Assembly (NCBI GenBank): GCA_029204225.1
Contig: CM055101.1
Location: forward strand, 42,930,927-42,994,926
Reading direction: 5' to 3'
DNA length: 64,000 bases
Source: Diphasiastrum complanatum
Taxonomy: Eukaryota; Streptophyta; Lycopodiopsida; Lycopodiales; Lycopodiaceae
Position numbers and translations under genes: made by a program. Shown piece by piece: positions 12,136 through 23,139 of the stretch (within the stretch, counting starts at the first letter, position 1; each line of letters begins with the position of its first letter). The notes beneath the pieces were generated by a model. The model saw only the letters and a program-made list of their open reading frames with translations. It searched no databases and had not been told where the DNA came from.

Positions 12136-12420
12136 CTAGGAATCAATACCAGAAAGTAAATGATGCCGACCAACATGTGTCAAAGACAGTGTCTGATGAG
12201 AAAGATCCACAACAACAGTACCAAGTGACGAAAACCAATCTGCACCAAAAATAATGTCATAGTGCTCCAAAGGAATAATATAGAAATCTGCCTGTCCAGA
12301 GAAGTCACCAATGCTATAGTCCAAGCCCTGAAACTGAGAACTGGAAAAAGAATGGGAACGAGCAACCTCAACACTGAGAGACTGTGTAGCAAAAATAGGT
12401 GTAGCACGAATCCAGGCCGA
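12136..12420 (-). pseudogene. Degenerate retropepsin-like protease segment
   Basis: The minus strand reads FYIIPLEHYDIIFGADWF followed by LGTVVVDLSHQTLSL. This matches the C-terminal half of gypsy proteases, which usually read VxPLxxYDVILGMDWL. The catalytic DSGA motif that should lie upstream is not recognisable, so the enzyme is probably dead. It sits between the gag-like frame and the pol remnant in the expected order. Confidence 0.6.
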
Positions 12421-12499
12421 AAAAATGAGACATCATATCGTAAGGTGTCTCTAAGACCGGCAATAAAACGTGAAATAAGCTATGTAGAATGAAGATCAG

Positions 12500-13238
12500 T
12501 AAAAAGGTAGGAAAGCTCAATAAACTGATCTATAAGTAGTCAAATCACTAGTATGGCGAAGGCTACGAAACAGATCACGTTGGCGAACCAACCATTGTGG
12601 GTCAATCATAGCCATACGAAGATCATGAGGAAAAGTGGGCCATATATATAACCCCTCACGAGTAGGCTCAGAGCGATAAACACGCCACCAAGTCTGAGCT
12701 CTACCATCTAATGTAATGCGGCCAACTGCACTTTCTGGGTTTCAGTCTTGGGATATATAAGAAAATAGGTCTCTAATTTAGAGAACCAATTTTCCAAGAT
12801 ATTCCCGTCAGACGAACCAGAATAAGTAGTAAGCTGGATGCGATCACGAAAATTACGAGCAAAATGGGGCTCAGGAGTACCTGAAAAAGTAGGAGAAGGA
12901 AATCTTGGTGGTGCGTAGGGAAATCCAGGTGATGGTACAGAAGACCCGAAAGGAGACCCATAAGGACTAGCACTATATGAAGGGAGACCAAACGTACTAC
13001 CAAAAGCACCTCCTGAAGATGAACCAGGAGCAGGCGTACTCAAAATAGGAAATAAAGGTGCTTTACCAGGACGATGAAGAATGTCTGGGGGGATGGTATC
13101 CCCTCGTGGTAGGATAGTCTCAAGGCTAGAAAGAACACGATCAATACGACTCTCAAGATGATCCATGCGGGCATCAATATGTGTAAAACAATCATCGAAA
13201 GAGCTCTGCGGTGGGTTTTCTGATGAAGAAGTTGCCAT
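12500..13238 (-). pseudogene. Ty3/gypsy Gag remnant
   Basis: The frame opens at 13238 with a Ser/Pro/Gly-rich N-terminus. It continues through the capsid-like region with TYSGSSDGNILENWFSKLE and then, just past the end of the 176-residue frame, LDGRAQTWWR, the hallmark of the Retrotrans_gag domain. Further on, LVRQRDLFRSLRH is readable, with stops. No CCHC zinc knuckle was found before the protease-like segment. Gag would form the virus-like particle. The gene is broken. Confidence 0.7.
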
Positions 13239-13715
13239 AGGAACTAAGGAAGAGACAAAACCTGAGGGAGAGGACGTTTGTCGTCACCCCAACTTAGTCT
13301 AACTTCCAAAATCACCAAAAATGGCACAGAAACAGCCAATCAAGATGGATAATAAGCAGAAAATAAGGGGCTGAGAAAGTAGAATAATGGACAGCAAATG
13401 TGCAAGGCCAATAAGTAGAAGGGTTCTAACAAAATGGAAAAAGGAAGGAGGAGGGTGTGAGGCAGCAAAATAACAAATATGAGAGGGAAATAGGGGGCTG
13501 GAAAAAGAGCAATATGTGAACAAAAAGAGAGCAAGTAGGTGCAAAAAGGAAGTACAAATGGGTGCAAGCAATACTTGGGTGGGTACTGATCCGTTGTCCA
13601 ATCAGTAGTGCCAACAAAGAGAGGTAAAAGCTGAAGATGACAAAATAGATGTGCCAACCAGCCACCAATCCGAATCCTCAACTCGCGCTAAAGAAGCTGA
13701 AAAAAGTGCTGAAAG

Positions 13716-14525
13716 AGGGCGCTAGACAGCCGACAAATAATCAGCAAAATGAGCAGCAAGTCGATGGAGAAATCCGTCGAGAATGGTGAGACAATAGGGC
13801 GCTGGGCAGCAACTATCAAGATCCACAATATGCTGAAAAACAGGCTGGAAAGGGTGCTGAAGTAAGGCGCCGATCAGCCTCCAATCAATAGCAGAAACGA
13901 ACAGCAAGTCGGTGAAAAGAACCGCTGAAAATGAGAAGGTAGTAGGGCGCTGGACAGCCTCCAATCAATATAAAAAATGGACAGCAAGTCGGTGACGAAA
14001 AGTGTCGAAAATGATGAGGTAGTAGGGCGCTGGGCAATAGCTACCAAATCTGCAAAAACAATGAAAATCTGTCAAAAAAATCGACGAAAGTGATGGGTTA
14101 CCGCTGAAAATGAGACGGTAGTAGGGCGCTGGACAGCCTCTTATCAATATAAAAAATGGACAACAAATCGGTGACAAAAAGTGTCGAAAATGACGAGGTA
14201 GTAGGGCGCTGGGCAATAGCTACCAAATCTGCAAAAACAATGAAAATCTCCCGAAAAAATCGACGAAAGTGATGGGTTAGCAGGGCGCTGGACAGCCTCC
14301 ACCAAAACTGCAAAAAATGATGAAGAAGTCGTCGAAAGTGATGGGCAGTAGGGCGCTGGACAGCCACCACCAATCTGCAAAAATGACGGAGAAAAATCGA
14401 TGAAAGTGATGGGTGGTAGGGCGCTGGACAGCCTCCACCAATCTGCAGGAAGGTTGACGGAGAAAAATCGATGAAAGTGATGGGTGGTAGGGCGCTGGAC
14501 AGCCTCCACCAATCTGCAGGAAAGT
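13716..14525 (-). repeat. 11-copy tandem repeat in the leader of the gypsy derivative
   Basis: The core GGGCGCTGGACAGCC, with variants, recurs near 13716, 13795, 13864, 13943, 14023, 14123, 14203, 14281, 14349, 14417 and 14488. Spacings are 68-100 bp. A higher-order duplication with a 179-bp period covers 13921-14099 and 14100-14278. The array lies between the primer site (14526-14537) and gag, so it is the 5' leader, where packaging and translation signals sit. The long minus-strand frames over it (Trp/Ser/Ala-rich) are translations of the repeat and not genes. Confidence 0.85.
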
Positions 14526-14537
14526 GCTCTGATACCA
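14526..14537 (-). other. Primer-binding site (tRNA-Met type), minus orientation
   Basis: GCTCTGATACCA on the plus strand is the complement of the initiator tRNA-Met primer site. It directly abuts the LTR that begins at 14538 and precedes the leader repeat and gag in minus-strand order. Confidence 0.75.
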
Positions 14538-15029
14538 AGTTACAAGCTAAGATTCACTAGCTATGCTAGAAAGCAGGACTTAAGCTAGAAAGCAGGAAGA
14601 GAATGCTTAAGGAGGCTAAAGAGGAGCAATCATCATAAACTGAATAAAGAAATACAATGGTGCCCTACTTATACCCTCTCCCTGAATCAAATGGAGGATT
14701 CAAAAAAGGGAGGGAAAATAGTGCGCCCTCCCAATAGGAGGACCCCCACTCCAAATCAATGTGACCAAGTCCTATAAATATAACCAAATAGGGCCCAAGG
14801 CCAGTATATGAATAAAAAGGGCCCTTAGGCCTGCTTATGCATAATAACAATAAAAGAATGGACGCGACGAATGTAATGAGCCAAGTCCATAACTGTTCGT
14901 ATCATGGCTTCGGCAAAATTTTATCCTCACCCTTCTGTGTATCGAGTAATTTCTTTTGGTTGCTTGCCTCTTTGTCAAGCTTCTTGTTATTTCTTGATTT
15001 CTTGTTGCATCCCTGACCTGCATGTTTCA
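14538..15029 (-). repeat. LTR of about 490 bp flanked by opposed primer sites
   Basis: The LTR begins at 14538 next to the minus-strand primer site. On the other side it ends at CATGTTTCA just before a plus-strand primer site at 15031-15042. Read on the minus strand it starts TGAAACATGC. The first 83 bp are repeated at 10624-10706. The two primer sites form a perfect 17-bp inverted repeat (AAGTGCTCTGATACCA plus one A) around the LTR. Confidence 0.55.
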
Positions 15030-15030
15030 A

Positions 15031-15042
15031 TGGTATCAGAGC
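15031..15042 (+). other. Primer-binding site (tRNA-Met type), plus orientation
   Basis: TGGTATCAGAGC follows the LTR end at 15029. The bases after it do not lead into any recognisable gag or pol, so no plus-strand element can be traced from here. Confidence 0.6.
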
Positions 15043-17377
15043 ACTTTTCTGTACAAATAGGTGGGGGCTGCTTGAATTATAAACAGAGTTTAAAGGTGAG
15101 CAAAATTTATTATTCATCGTTGATTGATTTCGTTTTTAATATATGTGAATCGTTGACTTCTCATCGGGGTTGGAAGTACATGGAGTTTATTCATGATCGA
15201 TAATTGGTTTGGTTCCTTGAAAATTTCAAAAAAAAACTACAGAATATATTCAAACACGTTCTTCCAATGTCTTAGCGATTTGATCTTATGTATTGCAACA
15301 ACTTTTTTCCGGTTATTAAACATCTTGGAGCAATTTGTTGTCAGCACAAAATACACACACAAAATCCGCAGCCTCCTTGGGACACTTGAAATTCAGGTTG
15401 TTGAGAGCAACTTCACCAACCCTTATCATGAAAGACCTTCCCTACATCTGCTTAGCCCAATCAATCTAGAAAAGACCCTCCCATGAACTCTCTGAATGCG
15501 CAGTGGAAGTGCTGTTCAATTTGAAATGAATTCTCTCAGACTTGCGCCTTCTAAGTTCTCATTTCATTGGCTCGTGTTCACCCAGGTGCTGTCAATCACG
15601 TTCTTCCAATTTCCACCTCTATTTATCTGTTGTGCTCCTAGACATCAGCGCTCCCCTATTCAACCTCTGGCTTTGCATTCATATTCAGAATGTTATCTTC
15701 GTGTCCCTACGCAAAGTCACTGCCTTACAAGTCTCCACAAGCTTCCCCTAACCCTCTGGATAGAACTGGAAAATATGGTACTTTAATGTCCTTACTCTTA
15801 TTCAGCTTGGCGGAATCACACCAAGAAATGGAAATAAATGTTGCTTCTCAAAAGCTCTTAGATCTTAAGATAAAGGAAGGGTTCAGCTAACAAAAAACTG
15901 GCCTACTACTTTTCGTGTTTTATGTATTCAACATTTGACATTTGCAACCCTACATGTCAGCTATCTTTCCATGAGGGAATACTACTGTATGTTGATTTAG
16001 AATACTCTTCTAAGAAGCCTTCTATTCTGCCTATCACAGACCAGCTATTCAAAACTTTCAGCGTCACTATCACTAAAGACTAAAATTGCTAAACCCTAAG
16101 GAGCCGCAAAATATAATTCAGCATTTCTGATACCAATCGCATAAGCATGATCGGTGAATCCAAAAGCGCCACAGACAAATGTATACACAAGCAATTTCAT
16201 GCCTTTGAAACACCAGTTCTGCTCCAGTAGATAGACACTTTAAAAGTTTCAAGCTGTGAAAATTGAACGCAGAGCCATTTCTTTTTTCTATGGCTGCCAC
16301 AAAAACCTCAGGCCGGATCCACATAATTTAGGTCATTCTTTGATTTCATTTGAAATAAATAAATGATGAGATAGATTACCATTTGCAGGAAAGACGAAGC
16401 AGCTGAGAAAATATTTGCTCCACTTCTGAGAATCTGCGTATTCATTCTGCAGAAAGCTTCAAGCCTCTGCAGAATCATCCATCCCCAGGCAGTGCACTAG
16501 CAGATTGATACAGCCCATCTGGTATTTCAGGAAGTAGAGATCGCAAGTAAGAGGAACACCAATACTAGGCCTAAAACAATTTACATAACAGCCCAGATCA
16601 TAAAATTGATGCAAAAGTCTATCCTGTTTGCAAGAATGTATTGTTCCAGAAAATAAAACGAGCCTTTGTAAGAAAGAATGAAGAGGAGGTGATGAAGCAG
16701 CCTTTGGGGCTTTGATCATTTCTTTAGTGTATGTGTTGTAGGATCTAATCTTGGGTTTGTCATGAATACAGGCTATGTCAGATAAAATTTTAACTTTGTA
16801 TTGCATGGAACTTATGGGTGAAGATGTCTTGTGCTTGTGATTTGGTGTTTTGTTAAAAGAAAGGTTTGAGACTGTAATCTCCACAAAAAATCGAGTTCAT
16901 GTTTGTGAGTGTCTTCACTTTCAAATGTTGATTGTAGGACCTAGCCAATGCCAGTTGGAGCTTATGGAGAGAGCCTTCTCAAACTTGTGTGTTACACACT
17001 CCAAGCACACCCATGCTCACACGTCACATAGGGGGTGAAGGGCTAGATGTTCAGGCATGCATCTCACTCTAGCACATAGTAAAGGTGGCATTTAGCTCCA
17101 CCCCGTGATTGTAGAGTGGTGAGTGGTGTGATATAGTACAACTGTGTATTGTAGATAAGAATCGTATATATGTGGGTCGTGTTTATTAGCTCCTTTTAGA
17201 TTAGAATTTTAATGCTCCATTGTTAAGCCTTTTACAAAAAATTAGTGCATGCAACAACAAGTTCTATGGAAAATCATTTTTGCATGATTGTGTTCAAAAA
17301 CATGATTTTGAAGGTATGATGCAATCACCAAAGAATACATTGTACCTTCAACCCAATGGGATTTTTGGATTTCAAGT
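15043..17377. other. No gene recognised
   Basis: Several frames of 60-140 codons exist, the largest at 16459-16884 (minus, 141 codons). None has a recognisable domain, clear start context or neighbouring gene. No terminal repeats were seen until the ATCCT duplication at 17378. Confidence 0.4.
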
Positions 17378-17382
17378 ATCCT

Positions 17383-18198
17383 TGTTGGGGGTATTCCCAA
17401 CAAAATGTAAATAAATAAAATCTTTCAATAAAATGTGTTGCGAGGGCATGGCATCTTGCGTGTATAAGCTCATGGCCCAATGAGCACGCAATTAAAGTTG
17501 TAAATAAAATAAACCTGACTTGGGCCTTGTAAATAAAATAAAACTAGAGGCCCAATATCATTTTTAAACTTAGAGATCACTTTTTAGAGTTGGGTTCAAA
17601 TTGGGACTCACATGAATCTTGTGATTTTTAATGTACTTTTTGTGGACCCTTGGATCAAGTTGGGTCCAAGATGAATGGTTAGGATCATTGTGAATATTAG
17701 CCAATAAGATTGAGGGGCCTTCCCCATTTTATAAAAAGGCACCATTTGTACACTATTCTCATGCTTAATGAGAAGGATGAAACTCTACCATTTTTGGAAG
17801 AGAAGCATCCCCATTTGCTATTCACTACTTGCTATTGCTCTTGGTTGTGTTTTCTATTGCTTTCCATTTCCATGTTTTATTGTTTGTCATAGTGAATGTT
17901 TTTCCATTAGCAAGCATAAGGAGCATTTGAGCTAACCTCCACCCTCACTCTCTTTCTCTCTCTTTCTCTTCTCTTCTCAATCTCTTCTTCTCTATCCCTT
18001 CCATTCAACTAAAACTATGATGAATGTTAGTGTAAAGGAGTAGAGTTAAAGAGGAGTAGTATAGTGGTGAGTAGAGTTAAGGGAGAAAGTAGGAATTTAA
18101 CTAAAAGTAGCATCTATGCATAGTTAGGCACCTATCCAGTGATCTAACCTTTGTTGACAGGCGGAAGGGCTATACTATGAGAGATCTTCGACCCCACA
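17383..18198 (+). repeat. 5' LTR of a compact LTR element
   Basis: This 816-bp LTR starts with the hairpin TGTTGGGGGTATTCCCAACA and ends in CGACCCCACA. It contains a TATAAAAA box at 17730-17737 and a CT-rich tract near 17940-18000, probably the transcribed leader. The 60-codon frame at 17710-17892 lies inside the LTR and is not a gene. The direct target repeat ATCCT precedes it at 17378-17382. Confidence 0.85.
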
Positions 18199-18255
18199 GT
18201 GGTGCCGTTGCCGGCAGAGTGCCGAGGGACCGGCACTACTTCAGGTCGTGGGTCC

Positions 18256-19077
18256 TGTTGGGGGTATTCCCAACAAAGTGTAAATAAATAAAATCTTCCA
18301 ATAAAATGTGTTGCGAGGGCATGACATCCTGCGTGTATAAGCCCATGGCCCAATGAGCACGCAATTAAAGTTGTAAATGAAATAAACTTGACTTGGGCCT
18401 TGTAATTAAAATAAAACTAGAGGCCCAATGTCATTTTTAAACTTAGAGATCACTTTTTAGAGTTGGGTCCAAATTGGGACTCACATAAATCTTGTGATTT
18501 CTAATATACTTTTTGTGGACCCTTGGATCAAGTTGGGTCCAAGATGAATGGTTAGGATCATTGTGAATATTAGCCAATAAGATTGAGGGGCAAGGGCCTT
18601 CCCCATTTTATAAAAAGGCACCATTTGTACACTATTCCCATGCTTAATGAGAAGGAGGAAACTCTACTATTTTTGGAAGAGAAGCATCCTCATTTGCTAT
18701 TCACTATTTGCTATTGCTCTTGGTTGTGTTTTCTATTGCTTTCCATTTCCATGACTTATTGTTTGCCATAGTGAATGTTTTTTTCCATTAGCAAGCATAA
18801 GGAGCATTTGAGCTAACCTCCACCCTCATTCTCTTTCTCTCTCTTTCTCTTCTCTTCTCAATCTCTTCTTCTCCATCCCTTCCCTTCAACCAAATCTATG
18901 ATGAATGTTAGTGTAAAGGAGTAGAGTTAAAGAGGAGTAGTATAGTGGTGAGTAGAGTTAAGGGAGAAAGTAGGAATTTAACTAAAAGTAGCATCTATGC
19001 ATAGTTAGGCACCTATCTAGTGATAACCTTTGTTGACAGGCGGAAGGGCTATACTGCAAGAGATCTTCGACCCCACA
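18256..19077 (+). repeat. 3' LTR of the compact element
   Basis: This copy matches the 5' LTR closely, including the terminal hairpin, TATAAAAA box near 18607, CT tract and terminal CGACCCCACA. Differences are scattered substitutions and small indels, so the insertion is not brand new. The flanking ATCCT at 19078-19082 completes the target duplication. Confidence 0.85.
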
Positions 19078-19341
19078 ATCCTATTCACAATTAACCTCTC
19101 CAACATTGAAATTCACCAGAATTTGATAATATAATTGCATATAGGGCTCAATTGTGGTGTATCTATGATTGGGAAGGTCCACATGATTGATATTTTTTTG
19201 TGAAATTCTTATGTATTCAAAGAGAGCCACCAAAATCATACAGAAAAATTTGCAACCATACTGGAGCAACTGCAACCTTTGACAAACCAAAGAAGGTGGT
19301 GCATGATTGTTCAAAAATCTTTTTGTCTGTTGTATTTTTGT

Positions 19342-19990
19342 TTATAAATTTTGCGCATAAGTGATGCATCCAAAATCGTAAGTTCGATAAAGAAGGTTTG
19401 GAGCCTGTCCAAACTTCGTATGGTGTTTTGTCTTTAGTAGGACATTTGTTCTAAATATAAGCTGCAGTTGAAATTGCTTCACCCAGAAGGACTTCGGAAG
19501 TGTCGCATGTGATAACATGCACTTTGTCGATTCGACTAAGGTTTTGTTCTTTCTCTCATCAAGACCATTTGACTGAGGCGAATAGGAGGTAATGTATTGT
19601 TGCTCAATGTCGTTGTTAAGACAGTACTCTTTGAATCTGGTAGAAATATATTTTTCCCCGTTGTCAGAACTCAGTGCTTTCATTCTTTTACCAGTTTGAT
19701 TTTCTACATGCTCTTTGAATTGCCGAAACTTGTTGAAAGCCTTCAATTTCTACTTAATGAAATAAACAAATGTTCTTCTCGAATATTCATCAATGAAGGT
19801 AATAAAATACTTTGTATCTAGCAACGACAGAGTTTGCATTGGACCACATATATCTGAATGAACAACAATCTTTTGTTGCATGTCTATGACTTGATCTAAA
19901 GGGAATCCTAATCTGCTTAATATTAGTGTCTTCAATCGTGTCTGATTCTGGTCTATGTACTAATAGAGCAGCTTCTACTTTGATTGAATA
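19342..19990 (-). pseudogene. Ty1/copia integrase fragment
   Basis: Two adjoining minus-strand frames encode a copia integrase. From right to left they read VVHSDICGPMQTLSLLDTKY with FITFIDEYSR, then ALSSDNGEKYISTRF, then YSPQSNGLDERKNKTL. These hold the three positions of the DDE core (D, D, E). A short gap or stop near 19747 splits the domain. Upstream it joins LTR sequence at about 19920, so gag and protease have been deleted from this copy. Confidence 0.8.
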
Positions 19991-20105
19991 AAGCATGCAG
20001 ATTTAAGAGATATATTGCGTGAGTGTGATAGACAATTTTAGACAATCAAAACAACTGAAAAAAATCATCTGTTGAGAAACTTTGATTAGTCAAATTTTTA
20101 TAATT
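19920..20105 (-). repeat. Inverted LTR fragment of the neighbouring copia family
   Basis: About 185 bp here are the reverse complement of 20395-20585 in the 5' LTR of the next element, including the shared ATAGAGCAG...TTTGATTGAATAAAGCATGC region. It belongs to the minus-strand copy and meets the plus-strand copy head to head near 20105. Confidence 0.75.
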
Positions 20106-20646
20106 TTTACAAATGATGAGAAACTCAAAATTATCACAAAACTGTCAACTGTCATGTCGTGAAACGCGAAACTTGAAATTGTCGCGAACAACAAACTTTC
20201 GCGAACAAAAACCATTCAAGTCTGGATATAGAATGTTTGTTGAATATCAACCGTCTTAACGGTTAGATCGATTGTTACACAAGGAAGAAGGCCAAAAGAC
20301 CTATCCTGTAACAACATAAATACATGTGCACTACTCGTTCTAAACAGAACAAAGCAACAAGGTAGCAAGAGATGTGTACTGAAGAATCAGAATCGGAATT
20401 ATAAAAATTTGACTAATCAAAGTTTCTCAACAGATTATTTTTCTTAGTTGTTCTAATTGTCTAAAATTCTCTATCACACTCACGCAATATATCTCTTAAA
20501 TCCGCATGCTTTATTCAATCAAAATAGAAACTGCTCTATTAGTACATAGACCAGAATTAGACACAATTGAAGACACTGATATTAGTTTGATTTATTCAAA
20601 CTTTCATCATGTTGTCTGAAGGAGAATTCTTAGTATTTTTTCTACA
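20106..20646 (+). repeat. 5' LTR of a plus-strand copia element (left end lost)
   Basis: The right part matches the 3' LTR at 24413-24931, ending ATTTTTTCTACA before the primer site TGGTATCAAAGC (20648-20659). The first about 70 bp of the LTR are replaced at the junction with the minus-strand copy, so no left target duplication can be read. A stretch near 20150-20215, rich in CGCGAA words, is absent from the 3' LTR. Confidence 0.75.
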
Positions 20647-20726
20647 ATGGTATCAAAGCAACACTCTCAACATCTTTCACACATCCATCAACAGTCGTAT
20701 CTAGAGCTTATTTTGAAGATTAGAAG

Positions 20727-21637
20727 ATGTCTTTGATCACCAACATTCAATCTAAGATCAGTACGATCTTGGATACATAAGATTCGAGTTATTTAATCTG
20801 GAAGTTAAAGACTTCACTCATACTAAAGGGCGAAGGTCTTTGGCAATGGGTAGAACCAACAGAAGAGAAGCCAATCACTCCTGGCAAAGAACTTCAAGAA
20901 TGGAATCTGAAAAATGACAAAGCTATAGCAATTATTGTGTCTTCAGTGAATGACAACATAATGCTAGATCTTTCATCAACTTCGAACGCGAAAGAATTGT
21001 GGGAAGAATTGCAAACCAAGAATGAGACTCGATCTCGTAATCAAATCATGTTCTTGGAAGACCAATAACTTACCTACAATGGGACGACAAAGACCTGACC
21101 ACTTTCGTATGAAAGATAAAGGATCTGTTTATTTCTTTACAGAATTTCGGCACGAAAAATGCAATTTCAAAGGCAAAACAGCTTAGCTATTTTCTCCGAG
21201 CCCTTCCTAGGTCATTCCACACAAGTCGAACTTTACTGGCAAAAGATTCGACTATGAAACTTCAAAAGGCAATAGATGGAGTCAAAGAGGAAGTAGAAAC
21301 TCGTGAACGCTATGACGATAGTGGTAATTCAGAAAATACTCTATTGACTCAGAAGAATAAATTTTCAAAGAAGTCTAAGTCTAAGAGAGAGTCGTCTAAG
21401 AAGAATGGAAATCATTCAGACGAATCCAAGACAAATGATCGACAGTCAAGAAAACAACAAAAAGATTCTGATGATAGGAAGATTTGCAACAGACGCAAAA
21501 GATCAGGTCATATAGAAGACAAATGTTGGTTAAATCCAAAGATTGATAGTATTCATTGTTATAAATGGGGTCATGCAAAAGTAGACTGTTATCAAAATCC
21601 CAGGAACAAGAAGGAGCAAAATCGAAGCGAACCTTGA
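20727..21637 (+). pseudogene. Copia Gag, broken
   Basis: The start reads MSLITNIQSKISTILDT, a stop, then DSSYLIWKLKTSLILKGEGL, the usual UBN2-type copia Gag opening. KELWEELQTKNETRSRNQI follows. Frames shift around 21066-21250, after which a Lys/Ser-rich tail leads to CNRRKRSGHIEDKC and CYKWGHAKVDC. Both are damaged versions of the CCHC zinc knuckle that binds element RNA: each has lost its second Cys. Confidence 0.7.
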
Positions 21638-21691
21638 GATTTAAATTTTGTCGAAGACAAAGCAGAATGCTCCAAAACAGCAGAAGACAGG

Positions 21692-22180
21692 ATGATAAGA
21701 AACTCAGCAACATATGTTTGTGCTGATCTATGTTGTTCATCAAATTCAAAAATTCGAGAAGTAGTACTTGATTCGGGAGCCACCTCACATTTTGTTTTCT
21801 CGAAGCAAATTTTGTCTGAGTATGAGAAGACGAATTATTCAAGATTTATTATACTTGGAGACAGTTCTAATCACGTAGTTGATGGAACTGGTGTAATGTG
21901 GTTAGACACGAAACAGGGTGACAAGAAACTAGAGGAAGTTCTCTATGTTCCTACTCTTGATAAAGATCTTCTATCCATAGCAAAGATAGTCGACACAAGA
22001 ATATTAGTAACCTTCACAAGGGACACTTGTAAATTGTTTGATAAAGATTCTGATAACCTAGTTGCTAAAGGTAACAGAGAAGGAAATTTTTATTACTTGA
22101 ACATTCGAACTCGAGTCGAACAAGCAAATATAACTCAAGAATCAACAATATTCTATGGCACAAGACGATATGTCACATGA
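21692..22180 (+). pseudogene. Copia protease and pre-integrase region
   Basis: The 162-codon frame holds VVLDSGATSHFV, the catalytic DSGA of copia aspartic proteases. LEEVLYVPTLDKDLLSIAKI follows, the conserved stretch downstream of the active site. Protease cuts the polyprotein into mature parts. The active-site residues look intact, but the frame ends before integrase begins. Confidence 0.8.
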
Positions 22181-22985
22181 ACATGGAAGTCTTGTACCAA
22201 ACCAATAAGAGTCATAGAATTGAAGGAGTCGAAATCAAGAGTCGAGATATTCGAACTACTTGTGAATCATGTCTTAAAGACAAAATGACTCGAATACCTT
22301 TCGGTAAAGATGTTTATAAAGCAACCAAGGTACTGGAAATTGTGCATTTGGATATTTGTGGACCATTCAGAGTATTGTCTTTAGGTGATGCAAAATACTT
22401 CATAATGTTTATTGATGACTTCAGCAAGTTCGTTGCAGTATACATTATTCATACAAAATCAGAAGCTTTCGAGAAATTCGTTGAGTATACCAATTGGGTT
22501 GAGAAGCAGACAGACAACAAGTTAAAACAAATTGACACAAATCTACATTTCCAACAAATTCAAAAAATTTTGTGTTGATCGAGGTATTATGCATACAAAG
22601 ACTGCATTATACACACCTCAGCACAATGGAATTGTTGAACGAAGAAATCATACACTAATGGAAGTTTCCAGGTGTATGATGGCTCATGCAAAAGCACCAA
22701 AGCAATTGTGGGTGGAAGCAGTGGCTACGTCAAACTATCTTCAGAATCGAATTCAAAAATCTCGAATATCGGATAAAACTCCACACAAAATATGGTGGAA
22801 TTTGAAGCCAAATCTGGCTCATGTTCGGACATTCGGATGTGCAGTTTATATGCACATACTAGAAAAATTGAAAAAGAAACTCGATGAAAAGACAGAACAA
22901 GGTTTTCTGGTAGTATTCGAGTTACATTTTTGATATTATCGATTCTACACACCCGAAACTGGCAGAATAAAAGTAGTTCGAGATG
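22177..22985 (+). pseudogene. Copia integrase, frameshifted
   Basis: The first frame contains the Zn-site end CESCLKDKMTRIPF, VHLDICGPFRV and FIMFIDDFSKF. A frameshift near 22540 moves to a second frame with YTPQHNGIVERRNHTL and RTFGCAVYMH. The second catalytic Asp should lie at the shift (normally SDNGGEF) and is lost. A stop near 22933 interrupts the end. The enzyme would insert cDNA into the genome but cannot work here. Confidence 0.8.
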
Positions 22986-23139
22986 TCAAATTCAATGAGT
23001 CAAAGTACATAGCAGAGAGTGACTTAGTCGGCTATGAAATTCTCAAAACTTATTATGAGTTACTAACGACAGAAGTAAAGCAAACAGATGATGAACAAGA
23101 ATTACCAGAAGTCAAACACACATCAATTTGCTTGTTATT

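Larger units (their letters stand above)
17383..19077 (+). mobile_element. Complete LTR element with a 57-bp internal region
   Basis: Two directly repeated LTRs of 816 and 822 bp enclose only 57 bp (18199-18255). The insert holds a primer-like site, TGGTGCCGTTGCCGG at 18200, and a 3' segment with GTGCCGAGGGACCG and GGTCGTGGGTCC. The same 3' segment occurs before another LTR at about 25597-25636. A perfect 5-bp target duplication, ATCCT, flanks the element (17378-17382 and 19078-19082), so the insertion is complete. With no coding capacity it must borrow all proteins. It resembles TRIM-type elements in layout but has much longer LTRs. The related larger gypsy family in this window is the likely helper. 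Confidence 0.85.

Noticed and set aside
13722-14538. Minus-strand frames of 80-146 codons rich in Trp, Ser and Phe
   Set aside because: They are translations of the leader tandem repeat.
16459-16884. 141-codon minus-strand frame
   Set aside because: No domain, no neighbouring gene, no conserved repeat; length is within chance for AT-rich DNA.
17710-18771. Two similar plus-strand frames of about 60 codons
   Set aside because: Each lies inside one LTR of the compact element; their similarity reflects LTR duplication.
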